In this document: positions 1 through 7,470 of the stretch, one piece after another
How positions within the stretch are numbered: the first letter of the stretch is position 1
How the letters are laid out: each line of letters starts with the position of its first letter
NCBI GenBank assembly: GCA_031547595.1
Contig: JAVBRU010000087.1
Coordinates: 1 to 35,228 of the forward strand
Length of the DNA: 35,228 nucleotides
Origin: JAVBRU01 sp031547595
Lineage (GTDB): Bacteria; Bacillota; Clostridia; Christensenellales; Aristaeellaceae
Direction of reading: 5' to 3'
Notes under the pieces: model-generated
What the model saw: only the letters and a program-made list of their open reading frames with translations
Told to the model about the DNA's origin: nothing
Database searches by the model: none
Program-made: the position numbers and the translations under genes

Positions 1-34
1 TCAGCAAACAGCACAACGCAACACGTTTCTTCAT
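1..34 (-). CDS. 5' end of a secreted or lipoprotein gene (partial)
   Basis: An ATG at 34-32 on the minus strand opens a reading frame that runs off the left edge of the window. It is preceded by a good ribosome binding site (GGAGG at 45-41, six bases from the ATG). Only 11 codons are visible: Met-Lys-Lys-Arg followed by Val-Ala-Leu-Cys-Cys-Leu-Leu. A positively charged start followed by a hydrophobic stretch is typical of a signal peptide, and one of the cysteines could belong to a lipobox. The product cannot be identified. The gene lies downstream of the terminator at 128-158, so it probably has its own promoter in the intervening 90 bases; no convincing -35/-10 pair was found there. Confidence 0.6.
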   Translation of the reverse strand, partial: MKKRVALCCLL

Positions 35-127
35 CAGGTACCTCCAAAATACATCCCTGTTTATTATTCGACCTTGCCCTGCGCTTCCCTGCCTGAGCTT
101 GATATTTTACATCCTTTCACCCGTATC

Positions 128-158
128 AAAAAAACGCCACCGGAGTGTTCCGGTGGCG
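128..158 (-). terminator. Rho-independent terminator of the phasin-like gene
   Basis: A perfect 10-bp GC-rich inverted repeat (CGCCACCGGA at 135-144, TCCGGTGGCG at 149-158) encloses a four-base loop. It is followed on the minus strand by seven T residues (complement of A128-A134). It lies just past the stop codon at 176 and should end transcription of the minus-strand gene 176-610. Confidence 0.9.
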
Positions 159-175
159 CTTTATGTTGTTTTGTA

Positions 176-610
176 TCAGCCGTTGCTCTCGTCTTCGCCC
201 TTGCAGCAGCAGCCGTCGTCTTCGCAGCAGCATTCTTCCGCCGCTTCGTCCTTGCAGCAATCATCCTCGCAGCAGCAGCAAGCATCCTCTGCTTTGCTGG
301 GCTGACCGGCATAGATCGCGTCAATAGCGCCCTTGATCTCATCCAGCTCTTCCTGGCTCATTTGCTTGAGGTCGTTCTTCACGTTTTCCACGCGAGGCTT
401 GCAGGTGAATGCATCGGCAATGCCGCTTTCGTCCACCGCTTTTTTGATCTTCGCCGCCGCTTCGGCACCCATTTCCTTGGCCTGCTCGTAGGTAATTTCT
501 CCCTTTTGAGCCAGCTTTTCAATGACCTCGCCCGTCTTTTCCACAGCGGTGGTGGCCGCGCCAATGCCAGCCATCAGAATCTTTTTCAATTCGTTGCCCA
601 GTTGGTCCAT
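176..610 (-). CDS. Phasin-family-like protein with a cysteine-cluster tail
   Basis: The predicted product is 144 residues. The start chosen is ATG 610, because AGGAG at 623-619 lies eight bases upstream; the in-frame ATG at 616 is too close to that site. Residues 1 to about 100 are an amphipathic, Lys/Glu-rich helical region starting MDQLGNELKKILMAGIG, with the pattern LAQKGEITYEQAKEMG. This resembles the phasin / polyhydroxyalkanoate-regulator family of Bacillota, which are small helical cytosolic proteins that often have no PHA partner. The last 35 or so residues are unusual: blocks of 4, 2, 3 and 3 cysteines (12 in all) separated by Glu/Asp/Lys, which looks like a soft-metal-binding tail. 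There is no signal peptide. The gene is monocistronic, with its own terminator at 128-158. The family call is moderately sure; the role of the tail is unknown. Confidence 0.75.
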   Translation of the reverse strand: MDQLGNELKKILMAGIGAATTAVEKTGEVIEKLAQKGEITYEQAKEMGAEAAAKIKKAVDESGIADAFTCKPRVENVKNDLKQMSQEELDEIKGAIDAIYAGQPSKAEDACCCCEDDCCKDEAAEECCCEDDGCCCKGEDESNG

Positions 611-718
611 GTTCATCGCTCCTTTCAAGGTGGTCCCATGATGTATTGTGCCATAGTTCGGCGGATTTGTATCGGCAAATTGCACCAATGATACGCTTTT
701 GCCGTCAAATACCACAGT

Positions 719-2080
719 TTACAGTTCGTCCGTCATATCCAGCAAAGAAATTGGCTCTTCTACGCCTAGTATCCCCGCAGCTTCCGCGCTATCCAGCGTT
801 TCCACACTGCGCAGCCTGCGCTCGATGGTGCGTGTTTTGCGCGCCGCATCATCCAGCGTTTTCCCAACACTCTCCACCTTCTTGTGCGCTGCCTCCAACA
901 GATCGCCATATTTTGCAAACTCTGTTTTGACTGCGCCCAGCAGCTGCCAGACCTCGCTGGAGCGTTTTTCGATGGCCAAAGTGCGAAAGCCAACATTCAG
1001 GCTGTTGAGGATGGCGGTCAGCGTGGTCGGCCCGGCCAGCACAATGCGCAGCTTTTCCTGCATTTCTTCCGCCAGGCCGCGGCAGCGCAGCGCCTCGGCA
1101 TACAGGCCTTCTATAGGCAGGAACATAATGGCAAAATCAGTGGTGTGCGGCGGGGCAATGTATTTGTCGTGGATGCGCTTGCCCTCAATGCGCAGCGCGT
1201 TTTGCAGCGCCTTGGCGGCGGCATCCATCTGCGCGGCATCGGTGGTTTCGTTCGCTGCCAGCAGCCGCTCGTAATCCTCCAGCGGGAATTTGGCGTCAAT
1301 GGGCAGATACACAGTCTCCTTGCCCTGCCCCGGCAGCTTGATGGCATATTCCACCCGCTGGGCAGAGCCCGGCACCACGGCCACATTTTCATCATATTGA
1401 TTGGGGGCAAGTACCTGCTCAAGCAGCATGCCCAGCTGCATTTCGCCCCATACGCCGCGGGTTTTGACGTTTGTCAACACGCGCTTGAGGTCGCCCACGC
1501 CGCTGGCCAGCGCCTGCATTTCGCCAAGGCCCTTGTGCACCTGCTCCAAGCGGCTGCTGACCTCCGAAAAGCTCTCACCCAAACGCCGGTTCAGCGTGTC
1601 GTGCAGCTTTTCGTCCACTGTCTTGCGCATTTCATCAAGCTTCTGGCTGTTCTCTGTTTGCAGCTTGCCCACGCTGTTTTCCAGCGTTTCGCGCATGCGC
1701 TCAATGCGCTGCTCGTTCTGAGTCAGCTTGCTGTCCAGCTTGCTTGTCAGGCTGTCCAGGCGCTGCTCCTGAGACGCACCAAGGCCGTCGAAGCGCATGC
1801 TCAGCGCGTTCAAGTGCTGATACAGGGCGTTCAGGGACGCGCCCGTCTGCTCCTGCTTGTCTTGCAGGCTTTGCTGAAGCTCCGTGCGGGTGGGCAGTAG
1901 CAGCAGGCTTTGCCGCAGCGCATTGTGAAGCGCGTCCAATTGGCCTTGCAGCCTTTGCTGCGCCTGCTTTTGCGCGCGGCTATGCCTTAAAAATGCGATG
2001 CCAATGGCCACCAGGCCAAGCAGCACCAGCAACCATAGGATGCCAATGTTTTCGCTGATAAAAAGGTTCAAATCATGCAT
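719..2080 (-). CDS. rmuC: DNA recombination protein RmuC
   Basis: The product is 453 residues from ATG 2080, which lies inside the 3' end of tdk (8-base overlap). An upstream in-frame start at 2146 would lie well inside tdk and is less likely. The N-terminus has one transmembrane helix (about residues 13-30), then a long Gln/Glu/Leu-rich coiled coil (about 35-190). The conserved RmuC nuclease-like domain follows, with the signature TRGVWGEMQLG and the motif IDAKFPLEDYERLL. RmuC is a membrane-anchored protein that limits DNA inversions and is proposed to cut or process branched DNA. It is the last gene of the ebfC-recR-tdk-rmuC cluster, a set of DNA-metabolism functions. Its length is typical of the family. 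No terminator was seen between it and the next gene, 108 bases downstream. Confidence 0.93.
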   Translation of the reverse strand: MHDLNLFISENIGILWLLVLLGLVAIGIAFLRHSRAQKQAQQRLQGQLDALHNALRQSLLLLPTRTELQQSLQDKQEQTGASLNALYQHLNALSMRFDGLGASQEQRLDSLTSKLDSKLTQNEQRIERMRETLENSVGKLQTENSQKLDEMRKTVDEKLHDTLNRRLGESFSEVSSRLEQVHKGLGEMQALASGVGDLKRVLTNVKTRGVWGEMQLGMLLEQVLAPNQYDENVAVVPGSAQRVEYAIKLPGQGKETVYLPIDAKFPLEDYERLLAANETTDAAQMDAAAKALQNALRIEGKRIHDKYIAPPHTTDFAIMFLPIEGLYAEALRCRGLAEEMQEKLRIVLAGPTTLTAILNSLNVGFRTLAIEKRSSEVWQLLGAVKTEFAKYGDLLEAAHKKVESVGKTLDDAARKTRTIERRLRSVETLDSAEAAGILGVEEPISLLDMTDEL

Positions 2081-2663
2081 GGGATTTTCCCTGTCGCCAA
2101 TGCTTATAGCACAGGCCGATGTACTGGATGGCTTGCTGGTTGTCAATGAGCACCTGCTCGCCCTCCTTGATCACATTGCCGCGCATATCCACGCGGGTGT
2201 TCATAGTCGCCTTCGCACCGCACCAGCATAAGGAGCCGGGCACTTCGGCCACATCCTCCGCCAGGCGCAGCAGCGCCGCACTGCCGGGAAAGAAATTGGA
2301 CTGGAAATCGGTTTTGAGCCCATAACAGAAAATCTCGAGTTCGTCGGCCATATCGGCCATTTCCTGCACCTGTTCCGGCGTCAAAAACTGCGCCTCGTCC
2401 ACAAATACATACTGAAAATCAGAATGCGCGTTTTGCACCGCCAGCCAGTTGAGCTGCTCGCGGATGCTGTGCCCTGCCTCCAGCACGATCTCCGCCTGCG
2501 CCTGCAGGCCCACGCGGGAGTATACCGTGTTGACGCCAATACGGGTATCGACGGCAGGCTTGACCAGCGCTACTTTTAGCCCTAATTGCAAATAGTTATA
2601 CCGCTGCATCAGCAGCATAGCCGTCTTGCTGGAGCCCATCACACCATAGTAATAGTGCAGCAT
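2073..2663 (-). CDS. tdk: Thymidine kinase (type II)
   Basis: The product is 196 residues. The enzyme phosphorylates thymidine to dTMP with ATP (pyrimidine salvage, cytosol). The P-loop is at residues 7-14 (GVMGSSKT; the usual form is GxMxSGKS/T, so a Ser replaces the Gly). The Walker B-like DEAQF is at 89-93. The nucleoside lid YGLKTDF is at 114-120. The structural zinc ligands typical of type II enzymes are visible as Cys146, Cys148, Cys185 and His188. The ATG directly follows the recR stop codon with no intergenic bases, and the 3' end overlaps rmuC, so it is translated from the polycistronic mRNA. Length and motifs fit the family well. Confidence 0.95.
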   Translation of the reverse strand: MLHYYYGVMGSSKTAMLLMQRYNYLQLGLKVALVKPAVDTRIGVNTVYSRVGLQAQAEIVLEAGHSIREQLNWLAVQNAHSDFQYVFVDEAQFLTPEQVQEMADMADELEIFCYGLKTDFQSNFFPGSAALLRLAEDVAEVPGSLCWCGAKATMNTRVDMRGNVIKEGEQVLIDNQQAIQYIGLCYKHWRQGKSHA

Positions 2664-3263
2664 TTACATTTCGCGCCTGCCTTCCATCGCCTTCGCCAGC
2701 GTCACTTCATCTGCGTATTCCAGATCGCTGCCCACCGGCACGCCGTGCGCAATGCGCGTCACCTTCACGCCCATGGGCTTGAGCAGCCGCGCGATGTAGG
2801 CCGCCGTGGCCTCGCCCTCAATGTCGGGGTTGGTGGCGAGGATGACCTCGTCCACATCCTCCGTACCAAGGCGCTGCAATAGCTCCTTGATGCGTATCTG
2901 ATCGGGGCCGATGCCGTTCATGGGCGACAGCGTGCCCTGCAGCACGTGATAGACCCCGCGGTAGTTGTGCATACGCTCCACCGCCGCCACATCCCTGGCC
3001 TCGCGTACCACACAGATCTGGCCGTTGTGACGCTCTTCATCCGCGCAGATGGGGCAAAGGTCTTCCTGCGTATAGTTGCCGCAGCACGCGCAGTAATGCA
3101 CAGCCTTGCGCCCTTGCCACAGCGCCGCCGCCAGCTCGCGCACCTGCTCTTCCGGCAGGCCAATAATATGGTACGCCAAGCGCTGCGCCGTCTTTTGCCC
3201 GATGCCGGGCAGGCGCGACAATTGCAGCGCAATGCGCTGGATGGGCTCTGTGGTGGCGCTCAT
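2664..3263 (-). CDS. recR: Recombination mediator protein RecR
   Basis: The product is 199 residues, the normal length. RecR forms ring-shaped oligomers that, with RecO (and RecF), load RecA on SSB-coated DNA in gap repair. The domains in order are: helix-hairpin-helix (LPGIGQKTAQRLAYHI, residues 18-33); a C4 zinc finger (Cys58, Cys61, Cys70, Cys73); and a TOPRIM domain starting near residue 80 with ARDVAAVE and ATNPDIEGEATA. A C-terminal Walker-like region contains HGVPVGSDLEYADEVTL. Its ATG overlaps the ebfC stop by one base (TGATG), giving tight translational coupling. In many bacteria dnaX precedes ebfC-recR; here dnaX is about 13 kb away. Confidence 0.97.
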   Translation of the reverse strand: MSATTEPIQRIALQLSRLPGIGQKTAQRLAYHIIGLPEEQVRELAAALWQGRKAVHYCACCGNYTQEDLCPICADEERHNGQICVVREARDVAAVERMHNYRGVYHVLQGTLSPMNGIGPDQIRIKELLQRLGTEDVDEVILATNPDIEGEATAAYIARLLKPMGVKVTRIAHGVPVGSDLEYADEVTLAKAMEGRREM

Positions 3264-3601
3264 CAGAACATGCCGCCCATTCCGGCGGGGGCCAGCTTGC
3301 TCATGGTGGCCTCGCGGTTGGCTTCGCCCGCACGCAGTGCTTCGTTGATAGCGGCCATCACCATATCCTGCAGCATGTCCACATCATCGGGATCCACCGC
3401 TTCGGGCTTGATGGTGAGGGACAAAAGCTCCCGCTTGCCGGAGACAGAGCAGGTGACCATGCCGCCGCCAGAAGATGCTTCGTATACTTGCTCGTCCAGT
3501 TCTTCCTGGGCCTTTGTCATTTGCTCTTGCATTTTTTGCGCCTGCCGCATGAGCTGCTGCATATTTCCGCCCCCGCCAAAGCCGCCAAATTGATTTCGCA
3601 T
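3263..3601 (-). CDS. ebfC: YbaB/EbfC family nucleoid-associated protein
   Basis: The product is 112 residues. It starts at ATG 3601 behind a strong purine-rich site (GGAGGAGG). The N-terminus is Gly/Phe/Met/Gln-rich. It is followed by the family helix MRQAQKMQEQMTKAQEEL and the beta-sheet segment with GGGMVTCSVSGKRELLSLTI, then KPEAVDPDDVDMLQDMVMAAINEAL. YbaB/EbfC proteins are small dimeric DNA-binding proteins associated with the nucleoid and almost always encoded beside recR. It is the first gene of the ebfC-recR-tdk-rmuC operon and has a recognisable promoter just upstream. Confidence 0.96.
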   Translation of the reverse strand: MRNQFGGFGGGGNMQQLMRQAQKMQEQMTKAQEELDEQVYEASSGGGMVTCSVSGKRELLSLTIKPEAVDPDDVDMLQDMVMAAINEALRAGEANREATMSKLAPAGMGGMF

Positions 3602-3657
3602 AAAGAAGTTCCTCCTCCAAATAGACGTATATCATACGTTGATTGATTTGCCTTTCT

Positions 3658-3687
3658 ATTATACCATGTTTTTGCATGCAAAGTAAA
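3658..3687 (-). promoter_or_regulatory. Promoter of the ebfC-recR-tdk-rmuC operon
   Basis: On the minus strand there is a perfect -10 box TATAAT (3663-3658). Eighteen bases upstream is a partial -35 box TTTACT (3687-3682). It faces the ebfC start 57 bases downstream. The 12-bp palindrome at 3671-3682 lies inside this promoter. Confidence 0.65.
3671..3682. promoter_or_regulatory. 12-bp palindrome between divergent promoters (possible operator)
   Basis: TTTGCATGCAAA is a perfect palindrome. It lies inside the -35/-10 spacer of the ebfC promoter and about 20 bases upstream of the -35 of the trkA promoter. The position suits a repressor site that could act on one or both promoters. No matching regulator is encoded nearby, so this is inference from symmetry and position only. 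Confidence 0.35.
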
Positions 3688-3703
3688 GCCGTTTCAAAAT
3701 GCA

Positions 3704-3731
3704 TTTACAAATAGCACGTTTATGGTATAAT
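3704..3731 (+). promoter_or_regulatory. Promoter of trkA-trkH
   Basis: TTTACA (3704-3709), a 16-base spacer and TATAAT (3726-3731) form a near-consensus sigma-A-type promoter. It lies 55 bases before the trkA ATG and is back-to-back with the ebfC promoter. Confidence 0.8.
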
Positions 3732-3785
3732 GAATTGAATACCACTTTTCCATTTTATTACTACTTTTTGAGTTTTGGAGGAACC

Positions 3786-5159
3786 ATGAACATTGTCATT
3801 GTGGGCGAGGGAAAAATGGGCCACACACTGGCGCAGCGCCTGATTGCCGAGGGGCACGACATCACCGTGATTGACCGCAGCGAAAACGTGCTGCAGCGCG
3901 GGCGCGACACCTTGGACGCGCTGTTCATCCAGGGCAACGGCGTAAACGCGGACACTCTGCGCGAGGCCGAAGCCCATCACGCCGATATCCTCATCGCCGT
4001 CACTGCCAGCGACGAAATCAACATGCTGACCAGCCTGATCGCCAAGCGCCTGGGCACAGCCTACGCCATCGCGCGTATCCGCGACCCCGAATACCTCTCC
4101 AGCCTTCCCTTTTTGCAGCAGGAGCTGTATATCGATTATGCCGTCAATCCGGAGCGTGCCACCGCCCGCGAGATCAGCCGCATGCTGCGCCTGCCCTTTG
4201 CCGGAAACATCGAGACCTTTGCCCACGGGCGGGCCGAGATGGTGGATTTTAGAGCAGCCAGCAAGGACATGGTGGTGGGCGTTCCGCTTCGCGACCTGTA
4301 CAAAAAATATAAACACCTGCCCCAGGTGCTGTTTTGCGCGGTGGAGCGGGACGGCCAGGCGATCATCCCCAAGGGCGATTTTGTGATCCGCGAAAACGAC
4401 CGCGTGCATGTGACGGGCGATGCCAACACCATCACTAAATTCTTTGACATGCTGGGCAAAAACACCGGGGAAATCCGCTCTGTGATGGTGCTGGGCGGCA
4501 GCCGCATCGCGTATTATCTGGCGTCCATGCTGCTGCCGATGGGCATTGGTATGTCCATTGTTGAGATCGACCCTGCAAAAGCGCGTACGCTGTCCGAACA
4601 GCTGCCGGATGCCAACATCATCGTGGGTGACGGCACCGATCACGAGCTGCTCATCAGCGAAGGGTTGAACGACCATGACGCCTTTGTGACGCTGACCGGC
4701 CGGGACGAAGACAACCTGATGGCCGGGCTTTACGCCGCAAAGAATGGCAGCAAAAAAGTGATCGTCAAGAATAATCACGATAACTACAGCCAGCTGATGG
4801 CAGGGTTTGGCCTGGACAGCATCATCAGCCCCAAGGCCGTCACCTGCAACACCATCCTGCGCACCGTGCGCTCCCGCGCCAGCCGCTCCTCCTCCGCCAT
4901 AGAGCGCGTATACCGCCTGATGGACGGGCAGGCAGAAGCGCTGGAGTTTATTGCTGACGCGCAGGAGAATTTCATCCACGTGCCCCTCAAGGATTTGGTG
5001 ATCGCTCCGGATGTGCTGGTGGCGGTCATTGTGCGCGACGGGCAGGTGCGCATCCCCTTTGGCAATGACGCCATCGAGGGCGGCGACCATGTGATCATTA
5101 TCAGCCGCAAAGAAGGCATCCGGGATTTGAGCGAAGTTTTGCGAAGGGCACACACATGA
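3786..5159 (+). CDS. trkA: Trk system potassium uptake protein TrkA
   Basis: The product is 457 residues. ATG 3786 is chosen because GGAGG lies just upstream (3777-3781) and the Rossmann fold begins there. TrkA is the cytosolic regulatory ring that gates TrkH in response to nucleotides. Two RCK units are visible. The first opens MNIVIVGEGKMGHTLAQ, with the NAD-binding glycines at 7, 9 and 12 and acidic VIDR at the end of beta-2. The second begins with VMVLGGSRIAYYLAS and SIVEID. Each is followed by a TrkA-C ligand-binding domain. The stop overlaps the trkH start by four bases (ATGA), so the two subunits are co-translated. Length is normal for the two-RCK form. Confidence 0.96.
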   Translation: MNIVIVGEGKMGHTLAQRLIAEGHDITVIDRSENVLQRGRDTLDALFIQGNGVNADTLREAEAHHADILIAVTASDEINMLTSLIAKRLGTAYAIARIRDPEYLSSLPFLQQELYIDYAVNPERATAREISRMLRLPFAGNIETFAHGRAEMVDFRAASKDMVVGVPLRDLYKKYKHLPQVLFCAVERDGQAIIPKGDFVIRENDRVHVTGDANTITKFFDMLGKNTGEIRSVMVLGGSRIAYYLASMLLPMGIGMSIVEIDPAKARTLSEQLPDANIIVGDGTDHELLISEGLNDHDAFVTLTGRDEDNLMAGLYAAKNGSKKVIVKNNHDNYSQLMAGFGLDSIISPKAVTCNTILRTVRSRASRSSSAIERVYRLMDGQAEALEFIADAQENFIHVPLKDLVIAPDVLVAVIVRDGQVRIPFGNDAIEGGDHVIIISRKEGIRDLSEVLRRAHT

Positions 5160-6604
5160 ACAAGCGATTGGTTTTCCGCTCCATCGGGCGTTTGCTGCTG
5201 GTAGAGGCCGCTTTATTGCTGCCCTCCGTCGTCGTATCCCTGGCCTATGGCGAGGCGGACACACTGGCATTTTTGATTACTATTGCGCTTTGCGCGGGCG
5301 CGGGCGGCCTGATGGGCTTTGGCATCAAAGCCCGTTCCAAGGACCCTACGGCGCGGGACGGCCTGGCCATCGCGGGGCTAAGCTGGGTGGCATTGTCCTT
5401 CTTTGGGGCGCTGCCCTTTTTATTTTCCGGCGCGATCCCGCATTTGGCCGACGCTTTTTTTGAAAGCGTCAGCGGCTTTACCACCACCGGAGCAACCATC
5501 CTTAGCGAAGTGGAATCGCTGCCCCACGGCATTTTGTTCTGGCGCAGCTTCACCCACTGGATTGGCGGCATGGGCGTGCTGGTGCTCACACTGGCGCTCT
5601 TGCCACATTTGACAGGGCGCACAGCGCATCTGGCACGCGCCGAAAGCCCTGGCCCCACCTTTACCAAGCTATTGCCCAAGATGGGCGATACCGCCAAAAT
5701 GCTGTATATGCTGTATGCCGCTTTGACGGTAATCCAGGGCGTAACGCTGATCATCGCGGGCATGCCGGTTTTTGATGCCGTGATCCATACCTTCGGCACG
5801 GCGGGCACCGGCGGCTTTTCCAACCGAAACCTCAGCGTTGGCGCATATAACAATCCCGTGTTTGAATGGATCATTGCGATCTTCATGTTCCTGTTTGGCG
5901 TCAATTTCTCGCTGTACTTCCTGCTGCTAAGAAAGCAAATCAAGCCCGCGCTTCGCAACGAAGAGCTGCTGCTGTATGGCGGCATCACGCTGGGCGCAAC
6001 GCTGATCATCACGCTATCGCTATTGCCCACAGGCAGCGCGTTTTTCACCGCGCTTCGACACGCGTTTTTCCAGGTGACCTCTATTATGTCCACCACCGGT
6101 TATGCCACGGCCAATTTTGATCTTTGGCCGCAGGTGGCGCGCTTGGTGCTGGTGATATTGATGATTGGCGGCGCATGCGGCGGATCCACGGCGGGCGGCC
6201 TCAAAATGAGCCGCGTGCTGATGCTGTTCAAATCCTCCCGGCGGGAGCTGCAGCACACGCTGCACCCGCGCAAGGTGTCCGTGGTGCGCATGGACGGCAA
6301 AACCGTGCAGGAATCCACACTGGCGCAGCTGGGCATATTCGCGTTTCTCTATGCGCTGTTGTTTTTACTGGGCGCGTTCTGTGTGTCGCTGGAGGGCGTG
6401 GATATGGTGACGTCGATCACGGCCTCGCTCACCTGCCTGTCCAATGTAGGCCCAGGCCTGTCAGTGGTGGGGCCGATGGGGAACTTTGGCTTGTTCTCTG
6501 CGCCGGTCAAGCTGGTGCTGTCTTTGATTATGCTGGCGGGGCGCTTGGAAATCTATCCGCTGCTGCTGTTGTTCTATCCGGCGATGTGGAAAAAGGCAAG
6601 CTGA
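5156..6604 (+). CDS. trkH: Trk system potassium uptake protein TrkH
   Basis: The product is 482 residues. It is the membrane pore of the Trk K+ (or K+/Na+) transporter. The four pore repeats are recognisable from their selectivity-filter segments: SGFTTTGAT, GTAGTGGFSN, STTGYATANF and SNVGPGLS. Hydrophobic helices lie between them, including the long helix pair with ITHWIGGMG-like sequence (SFTHWIGGMGVLVLTLAL). The Gly-rich GGACGGSTAGGLK of the third-fourth repeat linker is also present. It overlaps trkA by four bases and completes a self-contained uptake system. The gene ends only 10 bases from the converging gene at 6615, with no terminator hairpin seen between them. Confidence 0.96.
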   Translation: MNKRLVFRSIGRLLLVEAALLLPSVVVSLAYGEADTLAFLITIALCAGAGGLMGFGIKARSKDPTARDGLAIAGLSWVALSFFGALPFLFSGAIPHLADAFFESVSGFTTTGATILSEVESLPHGILFWRSFTHWIGGMGVLVLTLALLPHLTGRTAHLARAESPGPTFTKLLPKMGDTAKMLYMLYAALTVIQGVTLIIAGMPVFDAVIHTFGTAGTGGFSNRNLSVGAYNNPVFEWIIAIFMFLFGVNFSLYFLLLRKQIKPALRNEELLLYGGITLGATLIITLSLLPTGSAFFTALRHAFFQVTSIMSTTGYATANFDLWPQVARLVLVILMIGGACGGSTAGGLKMSRVLMLFKSSRRELQHTLHPRKVSVVRMDGKTVQESTLAQLGIFAFLYALLFLLGAFCVSLEGVDMVTSITASLTCLSNVGPGLSVVGPMGNFGLFSAPVKLVLSLIMLAGRLEIYPLLLLFYPAMWKKAS

Positions 6605-6614
6605 CCAATGACCT

Positions 6615-7376
6615 TCAATGCGCGCGCAGCCACGTAATAGAGCTTCGAAGCGCTTTTTGCGTTTTAACCTCCACCACCACACGGCAGCCACACGCATCCG
6701 CCCAGTTGATATACCTTGCCAAATCGAGTTCGCCCGTGCCCAGCTGCATATGGTTCTGCTTGCCCAGCGCGTCATGCAGGTGCATATGCCGCCACCTTCC
6801 CTCATGGGCCGCAATAAACGCCTCGTGCCCGCCCCCGGCGCAGTAATCATGCCCGATGTCGTAGGTCAGGCAAAAATGCGGACTTTGAAGCAACAGTTCG
6901 ATCCCCTCGGCCACAAAAGGCTTGAGGGCGCCTGTGTTTTCGATGGCCATCAAAACCGATGCGTCGCTCAAATCCCTTAGCTGCATCAACCGCGCGTGGT
7001 AATGTGCTTTGTAGATATCAAACAGATACTCTTTTCTATCCGGCAGGGTGAAATATACGCCCTCCCACATGTGCAGGTTGATGAGCGGAATATCGCACGC
7101 CTTGGAAAGCTGGATGGCATCTGCCAGCGTGTCCAGATGTGCCTTGGATACCCGCTCATTAAAATCGCTAAAATAGAAATTTTCATCCAGATGAAGGGTA
7201 AAATAAATGCCGTAAGCATCGCGCAGGCGGTTAATCTCCCCCGCTTGCAGGCACGCCGCCTGATACTGGGGCAGGTTCATGTTGATCTCCACAAACTGCA
7301 AACCAAGCTGCTTGCACAGCTGCGCGTTTTCTTCCAGGGTGCTTCGTTCCAGCAGGGTCGGCATGCCAAAGTCCAT
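6615..7376 (-). CDS. Sugar phosphate isomerase/epimerase-like TIM-barrel protein
   Basis: The product is 253 residues, from ATG 7376 with GAGGTGG seven bases upstream. The sequence fits the xylose-isomerase-like / AP-endonuclease family 2 TIM barrel. Candidate metal and catalytic positions appear in order at barrel strand ends: FTLHLDENF, LINLHMWEG, MAIENTG, LTYDIGHDY, MHLHDALG and VVVEVK. These Glu, Asp and His residues match the divalent-metal site of sugar isomerases and epimerases of this superfamily. The exact substrate cannot be told, and endonuclease IV proper is less likely because the protein is shorter and lacks its full His set. It stands alone, convergent with trkH and divergent from the ATPase gene at 7471. 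Confidence 0.75.
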   Translation of the reverse strand: MDFGMPTLLERSTLEENAQLCKQLGLQFVEINMNLPQYQAACLQAGEINRLRDAYGIYFTLHLDENFYFSDFNERVSKAHLDTLADAIQLSKACDIPLINLHMWEGVYFTLPDRKEYLFDIYKAHYHARLMQLRDLSDASVLMAIENTGALKPFVAEGIELLLQSPHFCLTYDIGHDYCAGGGHEAFIAAHEGRWRHMHLHDALGKQNHMQLGTGELDLARYINWADACGCRVVVEVKTQKALRSSITWLRAH

Positions 7377-7437
7377 GTCATTCCACCTCTTTCCCTTCTT
7401 ATTATTCTACGAAAAAAAATTAAAACCTTGTTGATTG

Positions 7438-7446
7438 TGATATAAT
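7438..7446 (+). promoter_or_regulatory. Extended -10 promoter of the ATPase/DUF4435 pair
   Basis: TGATATAAT is a perfect extended -10 element (TG-n-TATAAT) in an A/T-rich stretch. No clear -35 box is seen at 17 bases, which is common for extended -10 promoters. The predicted transcription start is near 7453, giving a very short leader before the first gene. Confidence 0.6.
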
Positions 7447-7470
7447 AATGAAACGGGGAGTGTGATTATT

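Noticed and set aside
74..691. 205-codon plus-strand frame opposite the phasin-like gene
   Set aside because: The minus-strand gene has a ribosome binding site, a family-like sequence and its own terminator. The plus-strand frame is a hydrophobic low-complexity shadow of the GCA-rich cysteine codons.
3720..5270. 516-codon open frame on the minus strand opposite trkA
   Set aside because: It is antisense to the well-supported trkA gene, has no ribosome binding site and no recognisable motifs. Long shadow frames are expected in GC-rich coding DNA.
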